In this document: one piece after another, positions 37,368 through 47,195 of the stretch
Numbering within the stretch: the stretch's first letter is position 1
Layout: every line of letters starts with the position of its first letter
DNA from: Cellulophaga omnivescoria
Lineage (GTDB): Bacteria > Bacteroidota > Bacteroidia > Flavobacteriales > Flavobacteriaceae
Assembly: GCF_001999725.1 (NCBI RefSeq)
Contig: NZ_MDDP01000010.1
Location: 310,001-374,000, forward strand
Length of the DNA stretch: 64,000 nucleotides
Direction: 5' to 3'
Position numbers and translations under genes: made by a program
Notes under the pieces: model-generated
Seen by the model: the letters and a program-made list of their open reading frames with translations, nothing else
The model's database searches: none
What the model was told of the DNA's origin: nothing

Positions 37368-38498
37368 ATGGCAGGCATTTATATACACATTCCCTTTTGT
37401 AAACAGGCTTGTCATTATTGCGATTTTCATTTTTCTACCACTATGGGGAAAAAAGATGAGATGCTAGAGGCAATTGCAAGAGAGCTTGTTTTGCGTAAAA
37501 ACGAGTTTTTGCTAACCAGTGTAGAAACTATTTATTTTGGTGGTGGTACGCCTTCTGTTTTAAATGCGAATGAAATAAATAGGCTTATCAAAACAGTTTA
37601 CGAAAATTACAATGTTGTTAAAAATCCAGAGATAACTTTGGAGGCTAATCCGGATGATTTATCTACTTTAAAAATAGAACAACTTGCGGCATCAAAGGTA
37701 AACAGGCTTAGTATTGGAGTGCAGTCTTTTTTTGAAGATGATTTACGACTGATGAATAGGGCGCATAATGCTTATGAAGCAGAGAGTTGTATAATTGAAG
37801 CGACAAAGTATTTTTCTAATATTTCTATAGATTTAATTTACGGTATTCCAGGAATGAGCAATGATAAATGGATGCAAAACATACACAAAGCGTTATCTTT
37901 TGGTTTGCCACATATTTCTAGTTATGCACTTACAGTAGAGCCAAAAACTGCTTTAGAAAAATTTATTAAAAAAGGAGAAATAGCTCCTGTAAAAGATAGT
38001 GTTGCTCAAGAACATCATAAAATTTTGGTAAAAGAATTGGCTAAAGAGGGTTTTGTAAATTATGAGTTTTCTAACTTTGGAAAACCAGATTTTTTTTCTA
38101 AAAATAATACTGCATATTGGTTGGGTAAAAAATATATTGGTGTTGGGCCTTCTGCACATTCTTTTAACGGGGAAAGTAGGAGTTGGAATGTGAATAATAA
38201 CCCCAAATACATAAAAGCATTAGTGCAAAATAAGCTGCCACAAGAGATAGAAAAATTGTCTGTAGTGGATAGGTATAATGAGTATGTTATGACTGGTTTA
38301 AGAACTATTTGGGGTGTTTCACTACAAAAGGTACAGGAAGATTTTGGATTAAAATATGTGAGTTATTTAGAAAAAGAGGCAAATAAAAAAATTGAAAAAG
38401 GTTTGTTGCAACTTAAAAATAATACACTTTTAGTAACAGCAAAAGGTAAATTTTTAAGTGATGGTATAGCAGCAGATTTGTTTATTATTAACTTATAA
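37368..38498 (+). CDS. hemW: Radical SAM haem chaperone HemW
   Basis: 376 residues. The radical-SAM cluster motif is C11-x3-C15-x2-C18 (PFCKQACHYCDFHF) without the fourth Cys found in true HemN, which points to HemW rather than coproporphyrinogen oxidase. YFGGGTPSVL, SIGVQSF and DLIYGIPG are the expected conserved blocks, and the HemN C-terminal domain follows. Often annotated as oxygen-independent coproporphyrinogen III oxidase-like. It is part of the run with ruvC. Confidence 0.93.
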   Translation: MAGIYIHIPFCKQACHYCDFHFSTTMGKKDEMLEAIARELVLRKNEFLLTSVETIYFGGGTPSVLNANEINRLIKTVYENYNVVKNPEITLEANPDDLSTLKIEQLAASKVNRLSIGVQSFFEDDLRLMNRAHNAYEAESCIIEATKYFSNISIDLIYGIPGMSNDKWMQNIHKALSFGLPHISSYALTVEPKTALEKFIKKGEIAPVKDSVAQEHHKILVKELAKEGFVNYEFSNFGKPDFFSKNNTAYWLGKKYIGVGPSAHSFNGESRSWNVNNNPKYIKALVQNKLPQEIEKLSVVDRYNEYVMTGLRTIWGVSLQKVQEDFGLKYVSYLEKEANKKIEKGLLQLKNNTLLVTAKGKFLSDGIAADLFIINL

Positions 38499-38518
38499 AT
38501 TAATATAGAAAGAGATTC

Positions 38519-39268
38519 ATGAAGGCAGTTATTACAGTAAGAACAAAAAAATATTCAATTAATTTAAATGATGCATTAGATATTAGTATGCCTTTAAAAG
38601 GGGATAAGTCTAATGTAAATGCTTGGTATGTTGGTGCGCCAGTTATAGAGCCACATACAGATGGTGATTTTGTTGGTTTGGTAAGTGAGGGTTCATCTGT
38701 AAACTTTAAAAACATAACGTTTAATCCGCATGCACACGGTACGCATACAGAGTGTGTGGGGCATATTACAGAGGAATTTGTGTCTGTAAATCAAAAATTA
38801 AAACAATTTTTCTTTTTGGCAGAAGTAATTACTATTGCACCAGAAAAAATAGGAGACGATTTTGTTATTTCTAAAAAGCAATTGCAATATGCTTTAGGTA
38901 AAAAAAAGAGAGAGGCTGTTGTTATTCGTACAATTCCTAATTTAGAAGATAAAATAGGAGCGCAATATTCTAATACCAATCCACCTTACTTGTTAGAGGA
39001 AGGAGCTGTTTTTTTAAGAGAAAAAGGAGTAGAGCACTTGCTAATAGATTTGCCATCTGTTGATAAGGAAAAAGATGATGGTAAGTTAGTTTCTCATAAG
39101 GCATTTTGGAATTTTGAAGGTAAAATTAGAGAAAATGCCACTATAACAGAATTTATATATGTTGCTAATACTATTGAAGATGGTACATATTTTTTAAATT
39201 TGCAAGTAGCTCCTTTTGAGAATGATGCAAGTCCTAGTAGGCCTGTTTTGTATAAAATTGAAGAGTAA
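38519..39268 (+). CDS. Cyclase-family (kynurenine formamidase-like) hydrolase
   Basis: 249 residues of the PF04199 cyclase family. The metal-binding motif HAHGTHTECVGH (HxGTHxE type, residues about 74-85) and a later HLLIDLPSVD are visible. Members are metal-dependent amidases, such as kynurenine formamidase, or enzymes of unknown role. It sits 20 nt after hemW and is probably co-transcribed. The exact substrate cannot be told. Confidence 0.85.
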   Translation: MKAVITVRTKKYSINLNDALDISMPLKGDKSNVNAWYVGAPVIEPHTDGDFVGLVSEGSSVNFKNITFNPHAHGTHTECVGHITEEFVSVNQKLKQFFFLAEVITIAPEKIGDDFVISKKQLQYALGKKKREAVVIRTIPNLEDKIGAQYSNTNPPYLLEEGAVFLREKGVEHLLIDLPSVDKEKDDGKLVSHKAFWNFEGKIRENATITEFIYVANTIEDGTYFLNLQVAPFENDASPSRPVLYKIEE

Positions 39269-39311
39269 AACAGTATTAAATAGTGCTGTTTTGTAACGTA
39301 TAAAATAAATA

Positions 39312-39950
39312 ATGGATAGTTTAATAGAGGTTTTTTTAGGGTTAATTTTAGGGGCTATACTTATGTATTGGGTGTATTCCTTTTTTAGAACTAAAAAGAC
39401 CAAAGAAGTTACACATACACAGTCTACTGTTTTATTAGAAAAAATAAAAAGGGTTTGTAAATTAATATCTGTAGAAGGAGATTTTGCAGAAGTATACCAA
39501 TACCACAATACCAAAGAGCATTTTATGAGTTTGGTAAGTAGTAAAAAAAAGGCATTAGTAATTATAAATGCTAAAGTGCAAATTGGGTACGATCTAAAAA
39601 AAATTCTTTTAAATGCAGATGATAGTAAAAAGAGAATTATACTCAAGAATTTTCCAGAGCCAGAGGTGTTGTCAGTTTCTCCTGAGCTTCAGTTTTATGA
39701 TATTAAAAACGGATTATTTAACTCGTTTTCTCCAGAGGATTTAACTAATGTGAATAAAGAAGCAAAGGAGCATATTTTAGAGAAAATACCAGTAAGTGGT
39801 TTAATGGATACGGCCCGTAAAGAAGCGTTAGAGGCAATACTTTTAATAGAGTCTATTGTAGAAACTATTGGGTGGACGTTAGATTATTCTGCGTTAAAAA
39901 TTGAAAATAAACAAGAGGTAAAGCAAATAGAAAAGGAAATAAATAAATAG
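39312..39950 (+). CDS. DUF4230 domain protein with N-terminal anchor
   Basis: 212 residues with an N-terminal membrane segment (LIEVFLGLILGAILMYWVYSFF). The rest resembles DUF4230 proteins (GDFAEVYQY, SSKKALVIINAKVQIGYDLKK, ISVSPELQFYDIKNGLFN). The function is unknown. It is single-pass, probably with the bulk on the outside of the inner membrane. It lies 6 nt before the Dabb gene. Confidence 0.78.
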   Translation: MDSLIEVFLGLILGAILMYWVYSFFRTKKTKEVTHTQSTVLLEKIKRVCKLISVEGDFAEVYQYHNTKEHFMSLVSSKKKALVIINAKVQIGYDLKKILLNADDSKKRIILKNFPEPEVLSVSPELQFYDIKNGLFNSFSPEDLTNVNKEAKEHILEKIPVSGLMDTARKEALEAILLIESIVETIGWTLDYSALKIENKQEVKQIEKEINK

Positions 39951-39956
39951 TGTTTT

Positions 39957-40286
39957 ATGAGCGTAAATAATTTTGAATCAGCATTTGTGCATAACGTATA
40001 TTTTTGGTTAAAAAATCCGGATAGCGAAGATGATAAAAAAGCTTTTGTAGCATCATTACGCAAGTTTTTAAATGCTTCTAAATATGCAAATACTAATTTT
40101 ATAGGTGTACCGCCAGCAGCTACTAGAGATGTGGTAGATGGTAGCTTTACGTTTAGTTTGTTGGTGTCCTTTACATCAGCGGAAAACCAGCAGAAATACC
40201 AGGATGAAGAGGCACACTTAACTTTTATAGAAGAATCTGCTCATTTATGGAGTAAGGTTGTGGTATATGATTCTACAACAGTTTAA
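39957..40286 (+). CDS. Dabb (stress-responsive A/B barrel) protein
   Basis: 109 residues, a small alpha-beta barrel. FVHNVYFWLKNPDSEDDKKAF at the start and TFSLLVSFTSAENQQKYQDE further on fit the Dabb family, whose members usually dimerise. No specific function can be assigned. Confidence 0.82.
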   Translation: MSVNNFESAFVHNVYFWLKNPDSEDDKKAFVASLRKFLNASKYANTNFIGVPPAATRDVVDGSFTFSLLVSFTSAENQQKYQDEEAHLTFIEESAHLWSKVVVYDSTTV

Positions 40287-40297
40287 ACTTGCTGTGT

Positions 40298-40660
40298 ATG
40301 AATGTAGAAGAGGTTAGGGCATATTGCATTTTAAAAAAAGGAATTACAGAAGAGTTTCCTTTTGATGAGCATACTTTGGTATTTAAAGTTGTGGGTAAAA
40401 TGTTTGCCTTGTTACCGTTAGAGCGCTTGCCACCTCAAATTAATTTAAAGTGTAATCCTGAACTTGCATTGGAGTTAAGAGAAAAATATGATGGTGCAAT
40501 TACTCCCGGTTTTCATATGAATAAAAAACACTGGAATACAATACTAATAGAACGTATTTCTCCTAGTTTACTAAAAGAACTAATAGATCATTCATACAAT
40601 TTAGTAGTATCTAAACTTACCAAAAAACAACAAACAGAGTTAGCTAAGCTAAAGGAATAA
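40298..40660 (+). CDS. MmcQ/YjbR family protein
   Basis: 120 residues from the ATG at 40298; a TTG three codons upstream is unlikely. MNVEEVRAYCILKKGITEEFPFD at the start, KMFALLPLE in the middle and PGFHMNKKHWNTI near the end are the standard YjbR (CyaY-like fold) features. Thought to bind DNA, but the role is not established. Co-directional with the genes on both sides. Confidence 0.9.
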   Translation: MNVEEVRAYCILKKGITEEFPFDEHTLVFKVVGKMFALLPLERLPPQINLKCNPELALELREKYDGAITPGFHMNKKHWNTILIERISPSLLKELIDHSYNLVVSKLTKKQQTELAKLKE

Positions 40661-40706
40661 TATTTTTTTAGTTACATAATACATTACGCACCACTACATT
40701 ATTTTT

Positions 40707-42479
40707 ATGAAAGAACTTATTGAATTTTACAAACAAAATATTACTAACTACAAAGAAGAATCTGCAAAGGTTAAATCTAAATTATTACTGTCTAGTTTGT
40801 TAAGGTTGGCGGTATTTTTATTAGCTGGTTTTGGTATTTATTTTTTTATAGGAAACACCAAAGCAGTAATGGCGGTTATTTTATTGGCTATAGTGTTGTT
40901 TGTGTTTTTGGTGTCTAGACATTCAGATTTGCAATATGTGTATCATAAATTTATGGCACTTATAAAAATTAATGAAATTGAGATTGATGTTTTGCATCGT
41001 AAATTTCATAACCTTCCAGATGGAGAGGAATTTGCAGATCCGCTTCATTTTTATAGTCAAGATATAGATTTGTTTGGTAAAGGTTCTTTTTACCAATACA
41101 GTAATAGAACTGCTTTGGAGCAAGGTAGTGAGGAGCTGGCTAATCAATTTACGGCAAATGATATAGATAATATAGCGCAAAAACAAGAAGCGGTAAAGGA
41201 GTTGGCTTCTAAGCCAAAATGGAGGCAGGAGTTTGCTGCAATAGCTACGCTTGTAAAAGCAGAGGTGTCCTATAAAACAATTGTTTCTTGGATGCAGAAA
41301 CATACAGCTTTTATCCCTGGGTTTATGAAGTATATACCAACAATTTTTACGGTAGTTTCTGTACTGTTTTTTGTGTTGTATTTTATGGGGTTTATTTCGG
41401 GCTTTTTAGTTGCTGGTTGGTTTTTTCTTGGACTATTTATTACAGGGTTTTACTTTAAAAAAGTGAGTAGCTTAGCTGCGGATATGGGTAAAATACAGAG
41501 TACTTTTCAGCAGTATCAAAAATTAATTGTAGAAATAGAAAATGTAGAGTTTGTCTCTGGTTTACTTAACGAAAAAAGAGCGGTTGTTGTTGCTAATGGT
41601 AAAAAAACGTCTGCAGTGCTGCACGAGTTTTCTAGAATTTTAGGAGCTTTAGAGCAGCGTAATAATATGATTTTTGGTTTTCTTGGAAACGGATTTTTAT
41701 TGTGGGATATTCATCAATCTTATAAAATTGAACAATGGATAAAGTTGCACGGAGGTTTAGTGCAAGATTGGTTTAGTGTTATAGCTTTTTTTGATGCATA
41801 TAACAGTTTAGGTAATTTTGCGTTTAATAATCCAAGTTATGTGTATCCTACAATTGCTGATAAAGGTAAAGTGCTACAGGTTAAAAATGCGGCACATCCA
41901 TTATTAGATCCTGCAAAAAGTATAAAAAATGATATCACTATTAATAATGCGGAGTTTTTTATAGTAACAGGAGCAAATATGGCAGGTAAGAGTACTTTTT
42001 TGCGTACCGTTTCATTACAAATTGTTATGGCAAATATGGGGTTGCCAGTTTGTGGTACTGCAGCGGAATATTCGCCTATTAAATTAATTACAAGTATGCG
42101 TACAACAGACTCACTTACAGATGATGAGTCGTACTTTTTTTCTGAGTTAAAACGATTAAAGTTTATTGTTGATGAAATACAAAACGATCGTTATTTTATA
42201 GTTTTAGATGAAATTTTAAAAGGAACAAATAGTACAGATAAAGCTATTGGTTCTCGTAAATTTGTAGAGAAGTTGGTGGGGTCACAATCTACCGGAATTA
42301 TAGCTACTCACGATCTTAGTTTGTGTAAGGCTGCAGATGAGTTGCCAGGTGTTAAAAACCACTACTTTGATGCAGAAATTATTAATAATGAATTGCATTT
42401 TGATTACAAATTTAAAAATGGTATTTGCAAAAATATGAATGCCTCATTCCTGCTTAAAAAAATGCAAATAGTAGATTAA
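40707..42479 (+). CDS. Membrane-associated MutS-family ATPase
   Basis: 590 residues. It has two hydrophobic regions (about 25-70 and 205-255), then a core domain and a MutS-type ATPase: Walker A TGANMAGKSTF, TDSLTDDESYFFSEL, Walker B YFIVLDEILKGTNSTDKAIG, and IATHDLSL. It lacks the mismatch-recognition domain of MutS1 and the Smr domain of MutS2. The paired membrane segments are unusual for a DNA repair protein. Its stop codon overlaps that of the convergent outer-membrane gene. Not the main mismatch repair protein. Confidence 0.87.
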   Translation: MKELIEFYKQNITNYKEESAKVKSKLLLSSLLRLAVFLLAGFGIYFFIGNTKAVMAVILLAIVLFVFLVSRHSDLQYVYHKFMALIKINEIEIDVLHRKFHNLPDGEEFADPLHFYSQDIDLFGKGSFYQYSNRTALEQGSEELANQFTANDIDNIAQKQEAVKELASKPKWRQEFAAIATLVKAEVSYKTIVSWMQKHTAFIPGFMKYIPTIFTVVSVLFFVLYFMGFISGFLVAGWFFLGLFITGFYFKKVSSLAADMGKIQSTFQQYQKLIVEIENVEFVSGLLNEKRAVVVANGKKTSAVLHEFSRILGALEQRNNMIFGFLGNGFLLWDIHQSYKIEQWIKLHGGLVQDWFSVIAFFDAYNSLGNFAFNNPSYVYPTIADKGKVLQVKNAAHPLLDPAKSIKNDITINNAEFFIVTGANMAGKSTFLRTVSLQIVMANMGLPVCGTAAEYSPIKLITSMRTTDSLTDDESYFFSELKRLKFIVDEIQNDRYFIVLDEILKGTNSTDKAIGSRKFVEKLVGSQSTGIIATHDLSLCKAADELPGVKNHYFDAEIINNELHFDYKFKNGICKNMNASFLLKKMQIVD

Positions 42480-43012
42480 AAGTAAACCCTAACAAAAGGC
42501 ATTAATGCATCTGCATAAATGCTTTTTTCTTCATCATACAAAACATCATAACGAACACCAAAAGTTACATTTTGGTTACTGTATCCTACGCCTAAAAATA
42601 AGGCGGAATTCCAGTAATTATCTTCTGTAATGCTGCCATTTACGCCAAAATCACGGTTTATTCGCATTTGTTCAAACTCTGCAGATAGCTGTACGGCTGG
42701 TACAATATTAAATAACGTTAATGCGCTAGCGCCGTAAGCGGTAAGTTTGTGATCTCCAAATTTAGAGTAGTTAAAATTTAAGCTTGTACCAACAGCAAAC
42801 ATTGGATTAACCTGGTAAATAGCACTTGGAGATACGCTAGCGTTAAAGCTGTCGTTTCCAAATCCAATGCCTAAACCACCTCCAAAACGCACGTTTTCCC
42901 AAAAGTTAGCTTTGCTTGTACTAACCTGTGCAGTTGTAGTATTGCTTGTAAAAGCTGTTATCAAGACACTTAAAATCAATAATTTTGAAAGGAAATGCTT
43001 CTTTTTTCTCAT
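42476..43012 (-). CDS. Small outer-membrane beta-barrel protein
   Basis: 178 residues with a signal peptide (to about residue 29, TTTAQ). Then come alternating beta strands with glycine-rich and aromatic pattern (FGGGLGIGFGN, ALFLGVGYSNQNVTFGVRYDVLYD) ending in a terminal aromatic residue (PFVRVYF), as in small outer-membrane barrels. Proteins at this place next to sucA are sometimes misnamed alpha-ketoglutarate decarboxylase; nothing here supports that. The function is unknown. It is divergent from sucA. Confidence 0.75.
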   Translation of the reverse strand: MRKKKHFLSKLLILSVLITAFTSNTTTAQVSTSKANFWENVRFGGGLGIGFGNDSFNASVSPSAIYQVNPMFAVGTSLNFNYSKFGDHKLTAYGASALTLFNIVPAVQLSAEFEQMRINRDFGVNGSITEDNYWNSALFLGVGYSNQNVTFGVRYDVLYDEEKSIYADALMPFVRVYF

Positions 43013-43070
43013 TCTTGTTATTTTTTTACATTATTACGCACTAAGATATGCTTATAAAAGCTAAAAGTTG

Positions 43071-43078
43071 TATTTTTG
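43071..43078 (+). promoter_or_regulatory. Putative minus-7 box of sucA
   Basis: TATTTTTG matches the Bacteroidota minus-7 consensus TAnnTTTG and lies 36 nt before the sucA start. No clear minus-33 TTG is seen at 19 bp. Confidence 0.35.
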
Positions 43079-43113
43079 AATAAATTTTGTTCACAAGACA
43101 GAGAATAATTTCA

Positions 43114-45882
43114 ATGGATAAATATTCGTTTTTAAACGCAGCGCATACATCATTTTTTGCGACTTTATATGATAAATACTTAATTAGCCCTGATAGTGTA
43201 GAGCCTAGTTGGCGTGCTTTTTTTCAAGGTTTTGACTTTGGTCAAGAGACAGCACTAGAAGAGTTTTCTGAAAATGGACCGGCAATAGAAGCTGCAATGC
43301 CGCAGTCTTTACAGAAAGAATTTAAAGTAATTAAGTTAATAGATGGGTATAGAAGTAGAGGGCACTTGTTCACTAAAACAAACCCAGTTCGTGAAAGAAG
43401 AAAATATACACCAACATTAGAGTTAGATAATTTTGGATTGTCTAACGAAGATTTAAGCACTGTTTTTACAGCAGGAGAAATTCTGGGTATTGGAGCTGTT
43501 TCTTTAGAGGAAATTATAAAACACTTAAAAAGCATTTATTGTGATGCTATTGGTGTGGAGTATATGTACATACGTAAACCAGAAAGAGTAGAGTGGATAC
43601 AAAACTGGTTAAACGTTAATGATAATCACCCAAAATTTAATGCTGACAGAAAAAAACATATCCTTAAAAAGTTAAATCAAGCTGTTTCTTTTGAGAGCTT
43701 TTTGCATACAAAATATGTTGGGCAAAAGCGTTTTTCTATTGAAGGTAACGAGTCTTTAATTCCTGCTTTGGATGCCGTTGTAGAACGTGCAGCAGAAATG
43801 GGAGTAGAGCAGTTTGTTATGGGTATGGCTCACCGTGGAAGGTTAAACGTACTTACCAATATTTTTGGTAAAGCTGCTAAAGATATATTTAGCGAGTTTG
43901 ATGGTAAAGATTACGAGCAAGAGATTTTTGATGGTGATGTAAAGTATCACTTAGGGTGGACATCTGAGCGTAAAGCTAGTAATGGCAATAGAATAAAAAT
44001 GAATATTGCGCCAAACCCATCTCACTTAGAGACTGTTGGTGCGGTTGTAGAAGGTATTGCTAGAGCTAAACAAGATGCTCATTTTCCTGAAGATTTTTCA
44101 AAAGTATTGCCAATTGTTGTGCACGGAGATGCTGCCATCGCAGGTCAGGGCTTGGTGTATGAGGTAGTTCAAATGGCTAATTTAGATGGTTACAAAACTA
44201 ACGGTACAATACACATTGTAGTAAATAACCAAATAGGCTTTACAACTAATTATTTAGACGCAAGGTCATCTACTTATTGTACAGATGTTGCTAAGGTGAC
44301 TTTAAGTCCTGTATTGCACGTAAATGCAGACGATGCAGAGGCTGTTGTACACGCCTCGTTATTTGCGTTGGAATATAGAATGCGTTTTAATAGAGATGTA
44401 TTTATAGATTTATTAGGTTATAGAAAGTATGGGCATAATGAAGGTGATGAACCTCGTTTTACTCAGCCTAAGCTGTATAAAGCTATATCTAAACATAGTA
44501 ATTCTAGAGATATTTATGCAGAGCGTTTGCTTGCAGAAGGTGTTATTGAGAAAGGATTTGTAAAAGAATTAGAAGATGAGTATAAGGCTTCTTTAGAAGA
44601 AGAATTAGAAGACTCTAGAAAAGAGGATAAAACAGTTATTACGCCTTTTATGGCAGACGAGTGGAGTGGCTTTGACTCTGTTAGGGAGTGGGAGATGATG
44701 GAGGCTGTAGATACCACTTATGATAAAGACAAATTAACAGAAATTGCTAAGGTGATAACAGAATTACCTGGTGATAAAAAGTTTTTGCGTAAGGTTGAAA
44801 AGTTGGTGAAAGATCGTAAAAAAATGTTCTTTGAAACTGACAAGTTAGACTGGGCAATGGGTGAGCTTTTAGCTTACGGTACATTGTTGCAAGAAGGCTT
44901 TGGTGTTCGTATGTCTGGGCAAGATGTAGAAAGAGGTACTTTCTCTCACCGTCATGCGGTTATGAAAGTTGAAGAAAGTGAAGAAGAAATTATATTGTTA
45001 AACCACTTGTCAGAGGAACAAGCCAGATTTCAAATTTACAATTCGTTGTTGTCTGAATATGGTGTTGTTGGTTTTGATTATGGTTACGCTATGGCTAGTC
45101 CAAAAACACTTACTATTTGGGAGGCGCAATTTGGTGACTTCAGTAATGGTGCTCAAATTATGTTAGATCAGTACATTTCTGCTGCCGAAGATAAATGGAA
45201 ACTTCAGAACGGATTAGTAATGTTGTTGCCACACGGTTATGAGGGGCAGGGTGCAGAGCATTCTTCTGCACGTATGGAAAGATATTTGCAATTGTGTGCT
45301 AGAGATAATATGTACATTGCAGATGTGTCTACGCCAGCACAAATGTTCCATATTTTACGTAGGCAAATGAAGGTTAATTTTAGAAAGCCTTTAATAATAT
45401 TTACACCAAAAAGTTTATTAAGACATCCAAAAGCTGTTTCTACAATTGATGAGCTTGCTAACGGAACTTTTCAGGAGGTTTTAGATGATACTACAGCAGA
45501 TGTAAGTAAAATTAAATCGTTAGTTTTCTGTACGGGTAAATTTTACTATGATTTGCTAGCAGAAAAAGAGGAGCAAAACAGAGAAGATGTTGCTTTGGTA
45601 AGAGTAGAACAATTGTTTCCGTTACCAACAGAAAAAATAACAGAAATTATTAGCAAGTATACTAATGCAGATGATATTGTGTGGGCACAAGAAGAACCAA
45701 GAAATATGGGAGCTTGGAGTCATATAATGATGCATTTTGCAGATGCTAATAAATTAAGAGTAGCGTCTAGACGTTTTTATGCTTCGCCAGCAGCTGGTAG
45801 TGCAGTACGTTCTAAACGTAGACACCAACAAGTAATAGATTATGTCTTTGATAAAACCAAAGACAATATGACAAAAAGATAA
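43114..45882 (+). CDS. sucA: 2-oxoglutarate dehydrogenase E1 component
   Basis: 922 residues from ATG 43114 (MDKYSFLNAAHTSFFATLYDKYL); an upstream start at 43087 has no family support. The N-terminal lipoyl-partner-binding helix, the GMAHRGRLNVLTN block, the thiamine diphosphate motif (GDAAIAGQG to VVNNQIGFTTN), RKYGHNEGDEP and the C-terminal LLPHGYEGQGAEHSSAR are all those of OdhA/SucA. It decarboxylates 2-oxoglutarate in the TCA cycle, with sucB directly downstream. The E3 gene is not in the window. Confidence 0.97.
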   Translation: MDKYSFLNAAHTSFFATLYDKYLISPDSVEPSWRAFFQGFDFGQETALEEFSENGPAIEAAMPQSLQKEFKVIKLIDGYRSRGHLFTKTNPVRERRKYTPTLELDNFGLSNEDLSTVFTAGEILGIGAVSLEEIIKHLKSIYCDAIGVEYMYIRKPERVEWIQNWLNVNDNHPKFNADRKKHILKKLNQAVSFESFLHTKYVGQKRFSIEGNESLIPALDAVVERAAEMGVEQFVMGMAHRGRLNVLTNIFGKAAKDIFSEFDGKDYEQEIFDGDVKYHLGWTSERKASNGNRIKMNIAPNPSHLETVGAVVEGIARAKQDAHFPEDFSKVLPIVVHGDAAIAGQGLVYEVVQMANLDGYKTNGTIHIVVNNQIGFTTNYLDARSSTYCTDVAKVTLSPVLHVNADDAEAVVHASLFALEYRMRFNRDVFIDLLGYRKYGHNEGDEPRFTQPKLYKAISKHSNSRDIYAERLLAEGVIEKGFVKELEDEYKASLEEELEDSRKEDKTVITPFMADEWSGFDSVREWEMMEAVDTTYDKDKLTEIAKVITELPGDKKFLRKVEKLVKDRKKMFFETDKLDWAMGELLAYGTLLQEGFGVRMSGQDVERGTFSHRHAVMKVEESEEEIILLNHLSEEQARFQIYNSLLSEYGVVGFDYGYAMASPKTLTIWEAQFGDFSNGAQIMLDQYISAAEDKWKLQNGLVMLLPHGYEGQGAEHSSARMERYLQLCARDNMYIADVSTPAQMFHILRRQMKVNFRKPLIIFTPKSLLRHPKAVSTIDELANGTFQEVLDDTTADVSKIKSLVFCTGKFYYDLLAEKEEQNREDVALVRVEQLFPLPTEKITEIISKYTNADDIVWAQEEPRNMGAWSHIMMHFADANKLRVASRRFYASPAAGSAVRSKRRHQQVIDYVFDKTKDNMTKR

Positions 45883-45909
45883 ATACAATAACACATCAAA
45901 TAAAGTAGG

Positions 45910-47130
45910 ATGATTTTAGAAATGAAAGTCCCTTCACCGGGAGAATCGATAACCGAAGTGGAAATAGCTGAGTGGCTAGTGCAAGACGGAGATTATGTAG
46001 AGAAAGATCAAGCTATTGCAGAGGTAGATTCAGATAAAGCTACCTTAGAACTTCCAGCAGAAGTAAGCGGAGTAATTACATTAAAAGCAGAAGAAGGTGA
46101 TGCTGTTGCAGTAGGTGCCGTTGTTTGTTTAATAGATACATCTGCTGCAAAACCAGAAGGTGCAGATGATGCTCCTGCTAAAGAAGAGAAAAAAGAAGAA
46201 GCAGCACCAAAAGCAGAAGCTCCTAAGGCTGCTGAAACAACTAAGACATACGCAACAGGAACAGCGTCTCCTGCAGCTAAAAAAATATTAAGTGAAAAAG
46301 GAATTGAGGCTTCTGCCGTTAAAGGTACTGGTAAAGATGGTAGAGTAACTAAAGATGATGCTGTAAAAGCAGTGCCATCTATGGGAACGCCAACTACAGG
46401 AGGTAACCGAGGAGAAACTCGTTCTAAATTATCAATGTTACGTCGTAAGGTGGCAGAGCGTTTGGTTTCAGCTAAAAATGAAACAGCTATGCTTACTACT
46501 TTTAACGAGGTAGATATGTCTCCTATTTTTGCATTGCGTAGCCAGTATAAAGATGACTTTAGAGCTAAACACGGTGTTGGTTTAGGTTTTATGTCTTTCT
46601 TTACTAAGGCGGTTGTACGTGCATTAGAGATGTACCCATCTGTAAATGCAATGATAGATGGTAAGGAAATGATTTCTTATGATTTTGCAGATATTAGTAT
46701 TGCAGTATCTGGACCAAAAGGTTTAATGGTTCCTGTAATTAGAAATGCAGAAAACTTAACTTTTAGAGGTGTAGAAGCAGAGGTAAAGCGTTTGGCTATT
46801 AGAGCTCGTGAAGGTGAAATTACTGTAGATGAAATGACAGGTGGAACATTTACAATTACCAATGGTGGTGTTTTTGGTTCTATGTTGTCTACACCAATTA
46901 TTAACCCGCCACAAAGTGCTATTTTAGGTATGCATAATATTGTAGAGCGTCCAATTGCTAAAAATGGTGAGGTTGTAATTGCTCCAATTATGTATGTTGC
47001 TTTGTCTTATGATCACAGAATTATAGATGGTAAAGAATCTGTTGGTTTCTTAGTTGCTGTTAAAGAAGCATTAGAGAATCCAGAGGAATTATTAATGAAT
47101 AATGATGTTAAGAAGGCGTTAGAAATGTAG
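45910..47130 (+). CDS. sucB: Dihydrolipoyllysine succinyltransferase (E2 of 2-oxoglutarate dehydrogenase)
   Basis: 406 residues. One N-terminal lipoyl domain carries Lys in [13 protein letters not shown], a long Ala/Glu/Lys/Pro linker follows, then a peripheral subunit-binding domain ([13 protein letters not shown] to GRVTKDD) and the catalytic domain with the active-site [12 protein letters not shown]. It lies 27 nt after sucA as part of the same operon, and a strong terminator follows. Confidence 0.97.
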   Translation: MILEMKVPSPGESITEVEIAEWLVQDGDYVEKDQAIAEVDSDKATLELPAEVSGVITLKAEEGDAVAVGAVVCLIDTSAAKPEGADDAPAKEEKKEEAAPKAEAPKAAETTKTYATGTASPAAKKILSEKGIEASAVKGTGKDGRVTKDDAVKAVPSMGTPTTGGNRGETRSKLSMLRRKVAERLVSAKNETAMLTTFNEVDMSPIFALRSQYKDDFRAKHGVGLGFMSFFTKAVVRALEMYPSVNAMIDGKEMISYDFADISIAVSGPKGLMVPVIRNAENLTFRGVEAEVKRLAIRAREGEITVDEMTGGTFTITNGGVFGSMLSTPIINPPQSAILGMHNIVERPIAKNGEVVIAPIMYVALSYDHRIIDGKESVGFLVAVKEALENPEELLMNNDVKKALEM

Positions 47131-47145
47131 TCTTAAATCTAGAGA

Positions 47146-47183
47146 TAAAAAAAAGGGCTGAAGTTAAACTTCAGCCCTTTTTT
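47146..47183. terminator. Bidirectional hairpin terminator after sucB
   Basis: Stem GGGCTGAAG / CTTCAGCCC with a short loop, flanked by A-run and T-run. It lies between convergent sucB and the dihaem peroxidase gene. Confidence 0.87.
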
Positions 47184-47195
47184 AATGCTTTTTTT

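Noticed and set aside
42476-43012. Annotation as alpha-ketoglutarate decarboxylase because of the place next to sucA
   Set aside because: The sequence is a small signal-peptide-bearing beta-barrel with no thiamine or decarboxylase motifs.
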